Shown here piece by piece: positions 7,047-16,605 of a stretch of DNA of 33,572 nucleotides (within the stretch, counting starts at the first letter, position 1; each line of letters opens with the position of its first letter). Origin of the DNA: an uncultured Bacteroidales bacterium. Its GTDB lineage: Bacteria > Bacteroidota > Bacteroidia > Bacteroidales > ML635J-15. The stretch covers positions 1 to 33,572 of the forward strand of contig CALJNE010000090.1 in assembly GCA_937982115.1 (NCBI GenBank). Direction: 5' to 3'. Below the pieces are notes generated by a model that saw nothing but the letters and a program-made list of their open reading frames with translations, was not told the DNA's origin and searched no databases. The position numbers and the translations under genes are program-made.

Positions 7047-9113
7047 TTATTCACGATTGATAAAAAATTTCAGATTGTGTGATTTATTCTTATACAAAAT
7101 TTTCAGAATATAAATCCCTGTGGATAATTCATTTGAATCCAATGTTATAGTGTTTTGATTGGAAGCTGTTATCTTGAAATTTTTGTTTTGTTTCCCGCTA
7201 TAATCTAAAACTTGCAGCAGAATTTCTCCGTTTAAATTTGTATTTGAAGATATTTCCAATTTCTCAGCAACCGGATTTGTCAATAAATAAAATTCGACAT
7301 TAGAAATTTTACTACCACAATCTACATAGATTATTTTGAGAGTATTTACAGTTCCGTCAAAATCAACCTGACTTAGCTTATAATAATTTTTTTCGCATGC
7401 TTCTGTGTCGTCAATAAAATTGTATGTATTTAATTGATTTGAAAAACCTTTTCCGGGGATTTTTGCAAGCACTGTAAAGTTTTTCAAATCACAAGATTTT
7501 TCGAGAATAAAATGGTCGTTGTTGATTTCGGAATAAGTAGTCCAAGAGACGAGAGGCATTGGTGCATGTGAGGTAAAACATGAAGCTCCGAAATCAACTA
7601 AAACGACCGGTAATAAACTATTGGCTTCAAATGCACCTATAGATGGAGAGTTAGGCCTTGAATTATTTAAAATATCATCGGATATTCCTGTTAATTGAAC
7701 TCCGCTACCAGAAGCAGGCGAGCTATAATAAATCCTCAAGTCGTTTGCGGAGGGATTGATAAATAAAGGGTCTTCCTGTATGGAATTAGCATCATCGGAG
7801 TTGTCGTTAGAATGATTATATCCTTGCCAATCCTCAATTGTTGTATAATATGCTCCTGAATCATATACTATGTCATTAGCAACATTGGTGTAAAATAAAT
7901 TATAGTCTGATGATGCAAATTTTCCTGTTTGTTTATAAATACAATAACAATCGCCTGACTGACAGAATCCATCTCCTATACTGATTATATTATTCTTCAA
8001 CCTGATACTTGAGTAAGCATTATTCGCACTGCCATAAAAACCATAACCTCTCTTCATGTAAATTGAGTTAAAATATATATCAATATCGGGTGCAGCCGCC
8101 GAAACATATATGGCACAAGGTATGTTCGTAGGACTGTCATTATTATTTATTAAAAAATTGTTCACAATTTTTAGCCCGCTTACATTATCGGATATGCTTA
8201 TCATATCTCCACAATTACCCTGAATTATTGTATTTTTTGATATTTCGGTATTTTTTGCTTTCTGTACTGAAATTATATCACTCGAGCTATTGTTTTCGAT
8301 TGAATTTTTTTCAAATTTATTATTATCAGGAAAGTATGAACTTGTTGCTGAATTTGCAAAAACTCTAATACACCTACCGGGAGAGTATATTATATTGTTT
8401 CTGAAAATATTGTTTTTAGGCGGTGTTGCTGAAGTTCCGTAAATATTTATTGCAGCTTTTGTTCCGTCGCCTATATGTTCGATATAATTATTCTCAAAAA
8501 TACAGTTTTGAACATCTCCGTTTAAATAAACAGCATCGGAGTTTGACCTTATTCCAGAATATTTTATTTCGCAGTTTTTTACTACATTAAATTCAGTTCT
8601 GGTTGATCCATTTAAGAAAACACAATATCCACCATACCTGTTTTCAACAGAAATATCTTGAAAAACAACATAATCAGATCCGATAACAGAAATTATGTTG
8701 ACAGAGGTTGATGTTGGTGATTGAAATTTAGTTTTATCTTTTCCTGCTCCTTTAAAAACAAGATATGCCGAGGAACTACCTTGATCAGAACTACTAATTG
8801 CAATGCTATATTCATAAGTAGTTCCAAACAAACTTGTCGTGTTATAAACACCGGTGTCTATAAATATAGTATCACCTGCACCAAGAGTATAAGTATCAAC
8901 AATAAATTGTACAGTACGAGCAGGAGCTCCGGGAGATTTTCCTCTGTCAGCACCCGAATTGTTTCCAACCGCTGTACAATATATATCTCCTGTTGTGGAA
9001 CCATCATTTACGTAATATTTTTTAGGTTGTGAAAAAAGCTTTGTTCCACAACAAATTATAATAACTATACTAATATAAAACAAACAATATTTACTAACCT
9101 CTTTTTTGTACAT
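7047..9113 (-). CDS. Secreted right-handed beta-helix protein with T9SS type-A sorting domain
   Basis: A 688-residue exported protein. Residues 1-29 form a signal peptide (hydrophobic core 11-22, ending KLFSQ). Residues about 60-400 contain repeated short N-rich strands such as NCIFENNYIEHI, NNIFRNNIIYSP and NTEISKNTIIQG, typical of right-handed parallel beta-helices found in polysaccharide lyases and adhesins. Residues about 445-497 (EDPLFINPSANDLRI to SIGAFEA) resemble the tail of the choice-of-anchor Q type. Residues 500-600 are a fibronectin-like domain (LPVVLVDF, WTTYSEINNDHFILEKS). Residues 604-688 are a type IX sorting domain. The catalytic activity, if any, is not identifiable. A -7 box lies 25 bases upstream, so it is probably transcribed on its own. 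Confidence 0.88.
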   Translation of the reverse strand: MYKKEVSKYCLFYISIVIIICCGTKLFSQPKKYYVNDGSTTGDIYCTAVGNNSGADRGKSPGAPARTVQFIVDTYTLGAGDTIFIDTGVYNTTSLFGTTYEYSIAISSSDQGSSSAYLVFKGAGKDKTKFQSPTSTSVNIISVIGSDYVVFQDISVENRYGGYCVFLNGSTRTEFNVVKNCEIKYSGIRSNSDAVYLNGDVQNCIFENNYIEHIGDGTKAAINIYGTSATPPKNNIFRNNIIYSPGRCIRVFANSATSSYFPDNNKFEKNSIENNSSSDIISVQKAKNTEISKNTIIQGNCGDMISISDNVSGLKIVNNFLINNNDSPTNIPCAIYVSAAAPDIDIYFNSIYMKRGYGFYGSANNAYSSIRLKNNIISIGDGFCQSGDCYCIYKQTGKFASSDYNLFYTNVANDIVYDSGAYYTTIEDWQGYNHSNDNSDDANSIQEDPLFINPSANDLRIYYSSPASGSGVQLTGISDDILNNSRPNSPSIGAFEANSLLPVVLVDFGASCFTSHAPMPLVSWTTYSEINNDHFILEKSCDLKNFTVLAKIPGKGFSNQLNTYNFIDDTEACEKNYYKLSQVDFDGTVNTLKIIYVDCGSKISNVEFYLLTNPVAEKLEISSNTNLNGEILLQVLDYSGKQNKNFKITASNQNTITLDSNELSTGIYILKILYKNKSHNLKFFINRE

Positions 9114-9138
9114 TTAAAATTGAACTCTTTAGCTGATG

Positions 9139-9146
9139 CAAAAATA
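9139..9146 (-). promoter_or_regulatory. -7 promoter box (TATTTTTG) of the beta-helix gene
   Basis: The minus strand reads TATTTTTGC, a full TAnnTTTG match, 25 bases upstream of the ATG at 9113. No -33 TTG at the usual distance. The rest of the 252-base gap between this gene and mfd (9114-9365) is very AT-rich and shows nothing else I can name. Confidence 0.45.
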
Positions 9147-9365
9147 AAGAAAAAATTTTAACTTTTTAATATTTTATTAAAATTATTTTTTATTAAATAG
9201 CAGTTTTAACAATATAAAATATAACAAAACACAATATTTTACGAGTAATTATAAGATTGTTGTCGCATAATAAATATCTATTGTATAATATTTTTCTTTA
9301 GAGTTATTTTGAATTTTTGTAGAATAGAAATCAAACTTTTGCCTAATTCTTTTTTTAAAGAATTA

Positions 9366-12300
9366 TTAATTTACAATTTCAGATTTTAAAGCATATATAT
9401 CTACAAAATCAACAATGTTTTGGAGTTTTTCATGTAATGTTTTAAGGTTATTAAATTCATTTAACCTTAATGTCAGTTTAGAATTTATCTCTTTGAAAAT
9501 GAAATTTTTCGGAAATTTTTGAACATAGATTATAATAGCTGCAAAAATTCTTGATGAATAATACACTGATTGCTGATCGAAAGGAAAATATCCAATAAAA
9601 GTTTCATTTTTAATCATTATCTTTTGAAATCCTATTTTTTGAGCCAACCATTTTATTTTAACAATATCTAAAAGTTGTAAAGTTTCTTTGGGTGGTTCGC
9701 CAAAACGATCGGTAATTTTTAAGATAAACTCCTCTAATTCGCTTTGATCTTTGAGTTCATCAATTTGTTTATAAAGTTTTATACGTTCAGAAGTAACCGA
9801 AACATAATAATCCGGAATTCTTACATTAAGATCAGTTTCAATCTGGCAGTCAAAATTAGGAGTATAACTTTGATGGTCTTCTTTTCCTGACTTAAATAAT
9901 TCTTTAAATTCTTCTTCTTTTAATTCTTCAATAGCTTCATTAAGAATTTTAGTATATGTTTCATAACCTATTTCGGTAATGAAACCTGATTGTTCGCTGC
10001 CAAGAATATTTCCTGCTCCGCGAATATCGAGATCCTGTAAAGCAATATTCAACCCACTACCCAAATCACTAAATTCTTCTATGGCTTTAAGTCTGCGTCG
10101 AGCATCGGGAGTTAAAGAACTTAACGGTGGTGCAAGCAAATAGCAAAAGGCTTTTTTGTTGCTGCGACCAACCCTCCCTCTTAGCTGGTGCAAATCGCTT
10201 AGTCCGAAATTATGCGCATTGTTTATGATTATTGTATTTGCATTGGGAATATCTACTCCATTTTCAATAATTGCAGTACTTATCAGCACATCATAATCTC
10301 CACGCATAAACTCGAGGATAATTTTTTCGAGTTTTTCGCCTTCCATCTGACCGTGAGCAACAACTGTTTTAACTTCGGAACACAACTTAGCAATCAGCCT
10401 TTGTATCTCATAAATATTATCAATTCGGTTATTTACAAAAAATACCTGTCCGTTTCTCGATACTTCATAATAAATTGCTTCCTTAATTATTTCGGTATTA
10501 AATGCGTGCAATTCAGTAATTATAGGCTGTCGGTTTGGTGGAGGAGTGTTGATTACAGACAAATCTCTTGCTCCCATAAGCGAAAATTGCAAGGTTCGCG
10601 GAATTGGAGTTGCTGTGAGAGTTAAAGTATCAACATTGATTTTAATTTGTTTGAGCTTTTCTTTAACTGCCACACCAAATTTTTGTTCCTCATCAATAAT
10701 TAACAACCCGAGGTCTTTAAACTCAACATCTTTACTAACGAGGCGATGCGTACCAATAATAATATCTATTTTACCTTCTTTTAAAAGCTGAAGAGTTTTT
10801 TTGTTTTCGGCTGCTGATTTTAAACGACTTACCTGAGCAACAGTTACCGGAAATTTATTTAAACGTTCGCTGAAAGTCTGATAATGTTGTAATGCTAAAA
10901 TCGTGGTTGGAACAAGCACGGCAACCTGTTTTCCATCAGTAGCGGCTTTAAAAGCGGCACGAATTGCAAGTTCTGTTTTTCCGAAGCCAACATCTCCGCA
11001 AACCAATCTATCCATTGGGACATCGGACTCCATATCTTTTTTGATGCTTTCCATCGTTTTTATCTGGTCGGCAGTGTCTTCGTAAATGAAAGATGACTCA
11101 AGTTCGTATTGCAAATACGAGTCGGGAGAAAACGCAAAACCTTTTTGTTCGAGACGTTTAGCATATAATAAAATCAAATCCCGAGCAATATCCTTTATGT
11201 TTTTCTTTGTTTTTGATTTTAATCTTTGCCAATAACCCGACCCCAACCGATAAATTTTCGGTGGTTCTCCATCTTTATCTCTGTACTTAGAAATTCTGTG
11301 CAGAGAGTGAATGTTTACGTAAAGAATATCATTGCAATCATAAATAATACTTACTGCTTCCTGTATTTTACCGTTAACCTCTATTTTTTGTAACCCACCA
11401 AATTTACCAATCCCATTATCAACGTGAACAACATAATCCCCTGGTTTTAGCTCACTCAAATCATTTATCGCAAGAGCATCTCCGCGTGAAATATTTTTAG
11501 TTTTATAACGATGGTATCTTTCAAAAATCTGATGATCGGTCAATACTGCTAATCGGTTATAATTATCAATAAAACCCTTGCTAACAGTATTTATAATCGG
11601 AATAAACAAATTATTCTTTTCTCCAAGATCCTGTAAAATGGAAATTAATCGCTCAAGTTGTCTTTGATTGTTGCAAAGCAGGTATATTTCAAAATTGTTT
11701 TCTCGAAATTCTTTCAGAAAGTTAATAAACAAATCAAATTGTTTGTTGAAAACCGGATGCGGATTAAAATTAAATTTTACAGTTTTTGCATCCTTCATTA
11801 CAGCAGGATTATCAAACTCAAAAACAGGATAATTACTCAAATCTTTTACAAATGAATCTGCATTACTCAAATTTGTTTTCGGATTCAAAAGAATCAAATC
11901 CTCATCAAAATCTAAATTTTGATTTTCTTCAAATCTTTGTAAAGCAGTAGAATAAACCTTTTGAATTCTTTCTTTAACTAATTGAGAGTTTTCAAGAAAA
12001 ATTCTACAATTCTCGCCAACATATTCTAAAAATGAAATTAGTTCGTTTTCGTGATTTTTACCGCTTAGATCCGGGACAATTCGAATTCTTTTTTCTTTTT
12101 TTTCGGACAATTGAGTTTCAGGATCAAAAATCCTTATTGATTCTATTTCATCGCCAAAAAAGTCAATTCGATAAGGTTTTTCGTTGCCATACGAAAACAC
12201 ATCAACAATACTGCCTCTAACTGCAAAAGTACCGGGTTCATAAACAAAATCGGCACGCGTAAAACCGTATTCATTTAGCATTTCAATCACAAAATCCATA

Positions 12301-12755
12301 GAAAGGTTTTCGCCTTCGCCTATTTCGAGTGTATTTATTTTTAGTGTTTTATTTGTAACAACCTTTTCTATAATTGCTCCAGGATACGTAACTATAACAT
12401 ACGGTTTCTTTTTGTGAAGCAGTTTATTTAAAACTTCTGTTTTGAGTACTATGTTACTTTTATCTGTTCGTAAATATTCTACAGATCGTTTATAAGAACT
12501 CGGATAAAACAAAACCTGATCTTCGCCCAGAATATTCACAACATCGTCATAAAAATAAGAAGCTTGTTCCCTGTCATTACAAATTACACAGGTTAATTTC
12601 CGATTTTTATTATATAATGCGGAAACTAAAAAGGCAGAACTTGAACCGGAAAGACCTTGAATATTTACATAAGCAGCATCCGAACTTTTATAATATTCTT
12701 CAACTTCAATAAATGAAGGATTTTCGGCAAATATTTTTTCGGTCAATTCTTTCAT
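9366..12755 (-). CDS. mfd: Transcription-repair coupling factor
   Basis: A 1129-residue superfamily 2 translocase that removes RNA polymerase stalled at DNA damage and recruits UvrA. Order of domains: UvrB-like N-terminal region (about 1-330); CarD-like RNA-polymerase interaction domain near 435 (LKPGDYVVHVDNGIGKFGG); RecA-like motor domains with Walker A CGDVGFGKTE near 590, TTILALQHYQTF, motif II DEEQ near 688, the TATPIPRTL motif, and QLRGRVGRS; and a TRCF C-terminal domain (about 980-1080). The length is normal for the family. The ATG at 12755 is the only plausible start, since no other Met follows before the conserved region. A full -7 box ends only four bases upstream, so the mRNA may be leaderless. 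Confidence 0.97.
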   Translation of the reverse strand: MKELTEKIFAENPSFIEVEEYYKSSDAAYVNIQGLSGSSSAFLVSALYNKNRKLTCVICNDREQASYFYDDVVNILGEDQVLFYPSSYKRSVEYLRTDKSNIVLKTEVLNKLLHKKKPYVIVTYPGAIIEKVVTNKTLKINTLEIGEGENLSMDFVIEMLNEYGFTRADFVYEPGTFAVRGSIVDVFSYGNEKPYRIDFFGDEIESIRIFDPETQLSEKKEKRIRIVPDLSGKNHENELISFLEYVGENCRIFLENSQLVKERIQKVYSTALQRFEENQNLDFDEDLILLNPKTNLSNADSFVKDLSNYPVFEFDNPAVMKDAKTVKFNFNPHPVFNKQFDLFINFLKEFRENNFEIYLLCNNQRQLERLISILQDLGEKNNLFIPIINTVSKGFIDNYNRLAVLTDHQIFERYHRYKTKNISRGDALAINDLSELKPGDYVVHVDNGIGKFGGLQKIEVNGKIQEAVSIIYDCNDILYVNIHSLHRISKYRDKDGEPPKIYRLGSGYWQRLKSKTKKNIKDIARDLILLYAKRLEQKGFAFSPDSYLQYELESSFIYEDTADQIKTMESIKKDMESDVPMDRLVCGDVGFGKTELAIRAAFKAATDGKQVAVLVPTTILALQHYQTFSERLNKFPVTVAQVSRLKSAAENKKTLQLLKEGKIDIIIGTHRLVSKDVEFKDLGLLIIDEEQKFGVAVKEKLKQIKINVDTLTLTATPIPRTLQFSLMGARDLSVINTPPPNRQPIITELHAFNTEIIKEAIYYEVSRNGQVFFVNNRIDNIYEIQRLIAKLCSEVKTVVAHGQMEGEKLEKIILEFMRGDYDVLISTAIIENGVDIPNANTIIINNAHNFGLSDLHQLRGRVGRSNKKAFCYLLAPPLSSLTPDARRRLKAIEEFSDLGSGLNIALQDLDIRGAGNILGSEQSGFITEIGYETYTKILNEAIEELKEEEFKELFKSGKEDHQSYTPNFDCQIETDLNVRIPDYYVSVTSERIKLYKQIDELKDQSELEEFILKITDRFGEPPKETLQLLDIVKIKWLAQKIGFQKIMIKNETFIGYFPFDQQSVYYSSRIFAAIIIYVQKFPKNFIFKEINSKLTLRLNEFNNLKTLHEKLQNIVDFVDIYALKSEIVN

Positions 12756-12759
12756 AATG

Positions 12760-12767
12760 CAAAATTA
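12760..12767 (-). promoter_or_regulatory. -7 promoter box (TAATTTTG) directly before mfd
   Basis: The minus strand reads TAATTTTGC, a full TAnnTTTG match. Only four bases separate it from the ATG at 12755. With transcription starting about four to five bases after the box, the transcript would begin at or within a base or two of the start codon. No clear -33 TTG. Confidence 0.45.
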
Positions 12768-12984
12768 CAATTTTATGACTATACCTTAATAAAAATATCG
12801 CTCAGAATAATTCATTTTCAATTATTTTTCATTTCGATTTATGCTGTTTAAAATTTCAATAATACAAGCATTTCAAAAGTCTAAACGATTAAATGTGTAT
12901 GTCTTTAAAAAACAATTTTACTAATGCCGGATTTGTTTAACAAACTCTAAAATATTTCGTTCTCAAATACATAAAATGTTTTTT

Positions 12985-13057
12985 GCCACGAATGCACGCA
13001 TGATTTGTCACCACTAATACACGAATGATTTACGAATTTTTATTTGTGCTTATTCGT
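12985..13057. repeat. Decayed interspersed repeat with direct and inverted copies
   Basis: Two 22-base direct copies at 12985-13006 and 13010-13031 share CCAC.AAT.CACG.ATGATTT (18 of 22 bases identical). The second is followed at once by ACGAAT (13032-13037), which pairs with ATTCGT at 13052-13057 across a 14-base loop. The theme of repeated ACGAAT with inverted ATTCGT resembles the CACGAATG-type palindromic intergenic elements I associate with Bacteroidota genomes. This copy looks degenerate, and no ends or target duplications are evident. Confidence 0.5.
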
Positions 13058-13438
13058 TCAATTATTGACTCTCTATTTTTGATTCGATTTTCAAAAATGA
13101 TACAAATTCTTTTAAACTCGTTTGATATAAAAGTTTATCGGATTGTAATATTGTAGGAATACTGGCATTTCAAAAATATCAACGCCCCTAATGACTGTAT
13201 TCATTATAATTACATCAGATTTTGATTTTTAAACATTTAGATTGATTATTGTCCGAAAAAAGAGTTTTAAAAAGCATGAAAATTTGGATTAATCAATAGC
13301 TTTTATACCACAAAAATATTATTACTGCTTAATTTTAGAATTATACGTTAATGAAGTATAAAATTAATAAGTTTTAACAAAATTCAAATTTTAAAGCCTC
13401 AATAAAATATTATCTTGCGAAAGGAATTTTGTTGAATT

Positions 13439-14722
13439 ATGAGAAGGATTTTTTTGATTATATCTGTTTTATTTTTAGTTATTTCGAGTTTTTACGCTTC
13501 GGAATTTGAATCAAGGTTACGTTCATTGACCGGAGTAGTTTCGGTAGAAAAACTTAATACCGTTGATTTCTTTTCGGAAAAATATCTTGTTATTTTCGAA
13601 CAACCCTTAGATCATTCATTGCCCGAAGCAGGTACTTTTAAACAAAGAGTTTTTGTATCGCACAAATCCTATAACAGTCCTGTTGTTTTTGTTACGGAAG
13701 GCTACAGTGCGGAATATGCATCAAAGCCCAATTATATTAACGAGCTAAGCGATCTTTTAATGGCTAATCAAATTTGTGTGGAGCATAGATTTTTTGGAAA
13801 ATCCGTTCCTGATAATATTGATTGGACTTACTTAACAACAAGTCAGGCTGCTGAAGATTACCATAAAATAAGAGAAGCTTTTAAACAAATATACAAAACT
13901 AAATGTATAGCCACAGGTATAAGTAAAGGCGGACAAACTGCTTTATTGTATCAGATGTATTTTCCAAAAGACGTTGACATTACAGTTGCTTATGTTGCTC
14001 CTGTTGCCAGAGCCCTTGAAGACGGTCGCCACGAAATATTTCTCAAAAATGTAGCTACCAAAAAAGAACGACAAAAGGTTCTTGAATATCAGATTGAAAT
14101 GCTTAAAAGAAGAGATAAAATTTTTCCGATGTTTGAAGCATTCGTAAAAAATCAAAAACTCACCTACTATATTCCACTTGAAGAGGTTTACGAATTTTGT
14201 ATTCTGGAATATGAATTTGCGTTCTGGCAGTGGGTTGGAGATGTAACAAAAATTCCACCAAAGAAATCCCAGGATTATGTTCTATTCCAGCATTTATTAG
14301 CAGTTTCGCATCCTGATTATTTCTCCATCGAGGGCTGCAAGGAGACTTTTCCTTTCTATTATCAGGCTGCCAGAGAACTCGGATATTACGGTTATGATAC
14401 AGAATCATTGAAAAAATTCCTTGTCCACGTGCAATCGTCCAAAGGATATTTTAACAAAGTTTTTTTACCAAAAAACATGAATGTTGATTTTTATCCTCAA
14501 ACTGCCATTGATCTGGAAAACTTCATAAAACAAAAGGCAAAAAATACCATTCTGATTTATGGAGAATTTGACCCCTGGACTGCGGCAGCTCCTGATTTAG
14601 GTAATAATCAAAATGTTGTTAAAATAATAAGTCCGAGAGGAACGCACGCAACAAGAATTAAAACTCTGCAAAAATCTCAGATTGACCAGGTAATGGGTCT
14701 GCTGTCAAAATGGTTACAATAA
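13439..14722 (+). CDS. Secreted S37-type serine peptidase
   Basis: A 427-residue alpha/beta-hydrolase that resembles peptidase family S37 (PS-10 / tripeptidyl aminopeptidase type); automatic annotation may call such proteins S28. A signal peptide spans residues 1-20 (ending SFYA). Family landmarks: QPLDHSLPEAGTFKQRV (55-71), VEHRFFG (114-120), the nucleophile elbow GISKGG with Ser162, DITVAYVAP (180-188), the likely acid in YGEFDPWTAAAP (Asp378), and GTHATRI with His403. It likely removes short peptides from protein substrates in the periplasm or outside the cell. There is no T9SS sorting domain and no lipobox, so periplasmic location is the simplest guess. It starts with an ATG; an AAAGGA lies 17 bases upstream. 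Confidence 0.88.
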   Translation: MRRIFLIISVLFLVISSFYASEFESRLRSLTGVVSVEKLNTVDFFSEKYLVIFEQPLDHSLPEAGTFKQRVFVSHKSYNSPVVFVTEGYSAEYASKPNYINELSDLLMANQICVEHRFFGKSVPDNIDWTYLTTSQAAEDYHKIREAFKQIYKTKCIATGISKGGQTALLYQMYFPKDVDITVAYVAPVARALEDGRHEIFLKNVATKKERQKVLEYQIEMLKRRDKIFPMFEAFVKNQKLTYYIPLEEVYEFCILEYEFAFWQWVGDVTKIPPKKSQDYVLFQHLLAVSHPDYFSIEGCKETFPFYYQAARELGYYGYDTESLKKFLVHVQSSKGYFNKVFLPKNMNVDFYPQTAIDLENFIKQKAKNTILIYGEFDPWTAAAPDLGNNQNVVKIISPRGTHATRIKTLQKSQIDQVMGLLSKWLQ

Positions 14723-14723
14723 T

Positions 14724-14754
14724 TTTACAATTAGCATAATTGTTAAATTTTATT
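14724..14754 (+). terminator. AT-rich hairpin after the S37 peptidase gene
   Basis: ACAATTA (14727-14733), loop GCA, TAATTGT (14737-14743) is a perfect 7-base stem that can extend by TTT/AAA past one bulged base, followed by TTTTATTCT. The position directly after the stop (14720-14722) suits a terminator, but the stem has almost no G or C and would be weak. Confidence 0.35.
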
Positions 14755-14771
14755 CTCTATATAAAAAATTC

Positions 14772-14779
14772 TATCTTTG
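14772..14779 (+). promoter_or_regulatory. -7 promoter box (TATCTTTG) of the lipoprotein gene
   Basis: A full TAnnTTTG match 17 bases before the ATG at 14797. It lies downstream of the in-frame TTG at 14740, so that TTG would not be in the transcript and the longer start is rejected. There is no -33 TTG at the normal distance. Confidence 0.5.
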
Positions 14780-14796
14780 TCGAATATAAAAAGGCG

Positions 14797-16488
14797 ATGT
14801 TACTAAAGAGTAAAACAAATAGTGCTTCATATTTTTTTAAATTTTTAGCAGGAGTTATAATTTTTATTACATTTTTATTTTCGTGTGCAAAGCAAGTTCC
14901 GCTTACAGGAGGACCAAAAGACACAGAACCGCCAAAACTCATATATGCTTCTCCAAACATTGGCAGCACAAATTTCAGTCAGCAAAAAGTAATTTTGAAA
15001 TTTGATGAGTTTATAAAATTAAACAGTTTAAATCAAAAACTAATAATTTCACCTCCAATAAACCCTGAACCAAAAATAAATTTAAGCGGTAAAAGCATTA
15101 AAATTTTATTTGAACAAAACTCTCTTTCTGATAACACAACATATCTTATCAACTTTAACGATGCTATCGCTGATGTTAACGAAAACAATGCTATCAACAG
15201 TTTTATTTACGCTTTCAGTACCGGAAATATTATTGATTCACTAATGATTTCCGGCAAAGTGGTTGATGCTCTCTCTCAAAAACCCGCCGATGATATCTGG
15301 ATATTACTGCACATAAATTTGTCGGATACAGCAATAACTTCTCTTAAACCTGATTATATAACAAAAACCGACAGAAACGGCAATTTTACCATTCCGTTCT
15401 TAAAGCAAAATCAATATAGATTATATGCTTTAAAAGACATAAACTTCAACTATATTTATGACCTACCAAACGAGATGATTGCCTTTCATGATAGTATTAT
15501 TACTCCAACCGCAATTTTCGACACTGTATCCAAAAAAATTATTTATAATCCTTCAAATATTATTCTTCGACTTTTTTCTTCGGAAAAACAACTTCAATCA
15601 ATAAAATCTTCAAAACGTACTTATCGCAACAAAATAGAACTCGTTTTCAACAAACCGCTGGAAAGTTTTTATTCAATTAATGTAATTGAAGACACCAATG
15701 CACTGATAATTCCGAATAAAAACAATGCAGACTCTTTAATTATTTGGATACAAAACGAAGATTTATTTGAAAAAAATATTGAAACTATAATTCAATTCCG
15801 CGACCCTGACTTTAATGATAGTTTAATTATTGACACCCTCGTTTTGCGTAGGCCGGATAAAGACTTTGTAATGATAGAACTTGCTCCAAAAGTTAATAAA
15901 TCGAAAGAACCGCATAAGGATTTAAAAATTTTCTTTCAAACTCCCCTGAAAACAATTGACAAAGAAAAATTAAAACTACAATTCCGAACAGACGCAGATT
16001 ATTTTAACTCAAATTTCGACGCAGAAATTGACAGCTTAAATCCTCAAAATCTAATTATCACTTCATCTTTTCTTGAAAAAACCGATTATAAAATTATTCT
16101 TGAAGAGGGATGCTGTAAGAATTTCTATGGAGAAACCAACTCTCAGGCAGAACTGAGTTTCACGACCGTTTCGTCATCAGAATATTCTAATTTAAAAATA
16201 TTTTTTACAGACAAAGACCGTCAATACATCGTTCAACTACTGCTTTCGGACAAGATTATTTATGAAACCATCTCAATAGATGGGACTGCTGTTCTGGAAT
16301 TTTTAAAACCATCGAAATACCGGATAAGGGTAATTATTGATGAAAATTCAAACGGTAAATGGGATACAGGAAATCTCTTTCTACTCAAACAACCCGAAAA
16401 AGTTGTGTATTTACAAGATGAATATGAATTGCGGGCTAATTGGAATCATGAAATAGATTGGGATGTAGAAAACCGAACTAATAAATAA
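14797..16488 (+). CDS. Ig-like domain lipoprotein (SbsA Ig-like / Big_5 type)
   Basis: A 563-residue lipoprotein. A hydrophobic segment (16-28) ends in the lipobox LFSC with Cys30, followed by AKQVPLTGGPKDTEPP, a start common to a family of Bacteroidota lipoproteins. Residues about 42-135 form the SbsA-like Ig domain (PKLIYASPNIGSTNF, KVILKFDEFI, NTTYLINFNDAIADVNENN, FIYAFSTG). Residues about 140-250 resemble a carboxypeptidase-regulatory-like beta-sandwich (SGKVVDALSQKPADDIWILL, TDRNGNFTIPFLK, YRLYALKDINFNYIYD). The rest is beta-rich, and a second such domain near the C-terminus carries DENSNGKWDTG, a possible calcium loop. It is presumably anchored in the outer membrane. Function unknown. 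It is separately promoted from the S37 gene before it. Confidence 0.85.
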   Translation: MLLKSKTNSASYFFKFLAGVIIFITFLFSCAKQVPLTGGPKDTEPPKLIYASPNIGSTNFSQQKVILKFDEFIKLNSLNQKLIISPPINPEPKINLSGKSIKILFEQNSLSDNTTYLINFNDAIADVNENNAINSFIYAFSTGNIIDSLMISGKVVDALSQKPADDIWILLHINLSDTAITSLKPDYITKTDRNGNFTIPFLKQNQYRLYALKDINFNYIYDLPNEMIAFHDSIITPTAIFDTVSKKIIYNPSNIILRLFSSEKQLQSIKSSKRTYRNKIELVFNKPLESFYSINVIEDTNALIIPNKNNADSLIIWIQNEDLFEKNIETIIQFRDPDFNDSLIIDTLVLRRPDKDFVMIELAPKVNKSKEPHKDLKIFFQTPLKTIDKEKLKLQFRTDADYFNSNFDAEIDSLNPQNLIITSSFLEKTDYKIILEEGCCKNFYGETNSQAELSFTTVSSSEYSNLKIFFTDKDRQYIVQLLLSDKIIYETISIDGTAVLEFLKPSKYRIRVIIDENSNGKWDTGNLFLLKQPEKVVYLQDEYELRANWNHEIDWDVENRTNK

Positions 16489-16605
16489 TTAACCAATAAC
16501 TCGGAGAAAAATATTTAATAGGTAAATGTATTACATTAACATTAAAAGTCTTAGCAATTTTATGGTCAAACGTATTTACGGATTATTTTATTTAGTTTTG
16601 TTGCA

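Larger units (their letters stand above)
12756..13438. other. 683-base gene-free region
   Basis: No frame longer than trivial size and no RNA gene is visible. It separates the divergent mfd and S37 peptidase genes. It holds the mfd promoter, a decayed palindromic repeat (12985-13057), and two distant copies of an 11-base string, GCATTTCAAAA (at about 12868 and 13165). Just before the peptidase start there is a TATCTTGC that resembles a -7 box lacking one T. Confidence 0.6.

Noticed and set aside
8721-9032. 103-codon open frame on the plus strand inside the beta-helix gene
   Set aside because: It is antisense to a gene with a signal peptide and recognised domains, its product is low-complexity (Ser, Thr, Ile, Cys), and it has no promoter box or known family.
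10212-10625. 137-codon open frame on the plus strand inside mfd
   Set aside because: It lies opposite the conserved motor domains of mfd; the frame is open because of the codon use of the real gene, and the translation resembles nothing.
12756-13438. tRNA, small RNA or insertion sequence in the largest gap
   Set aside because: No cloverleaf, no transposase remnant and no terminal repeats were found; only the degenerate short repeats reported above.
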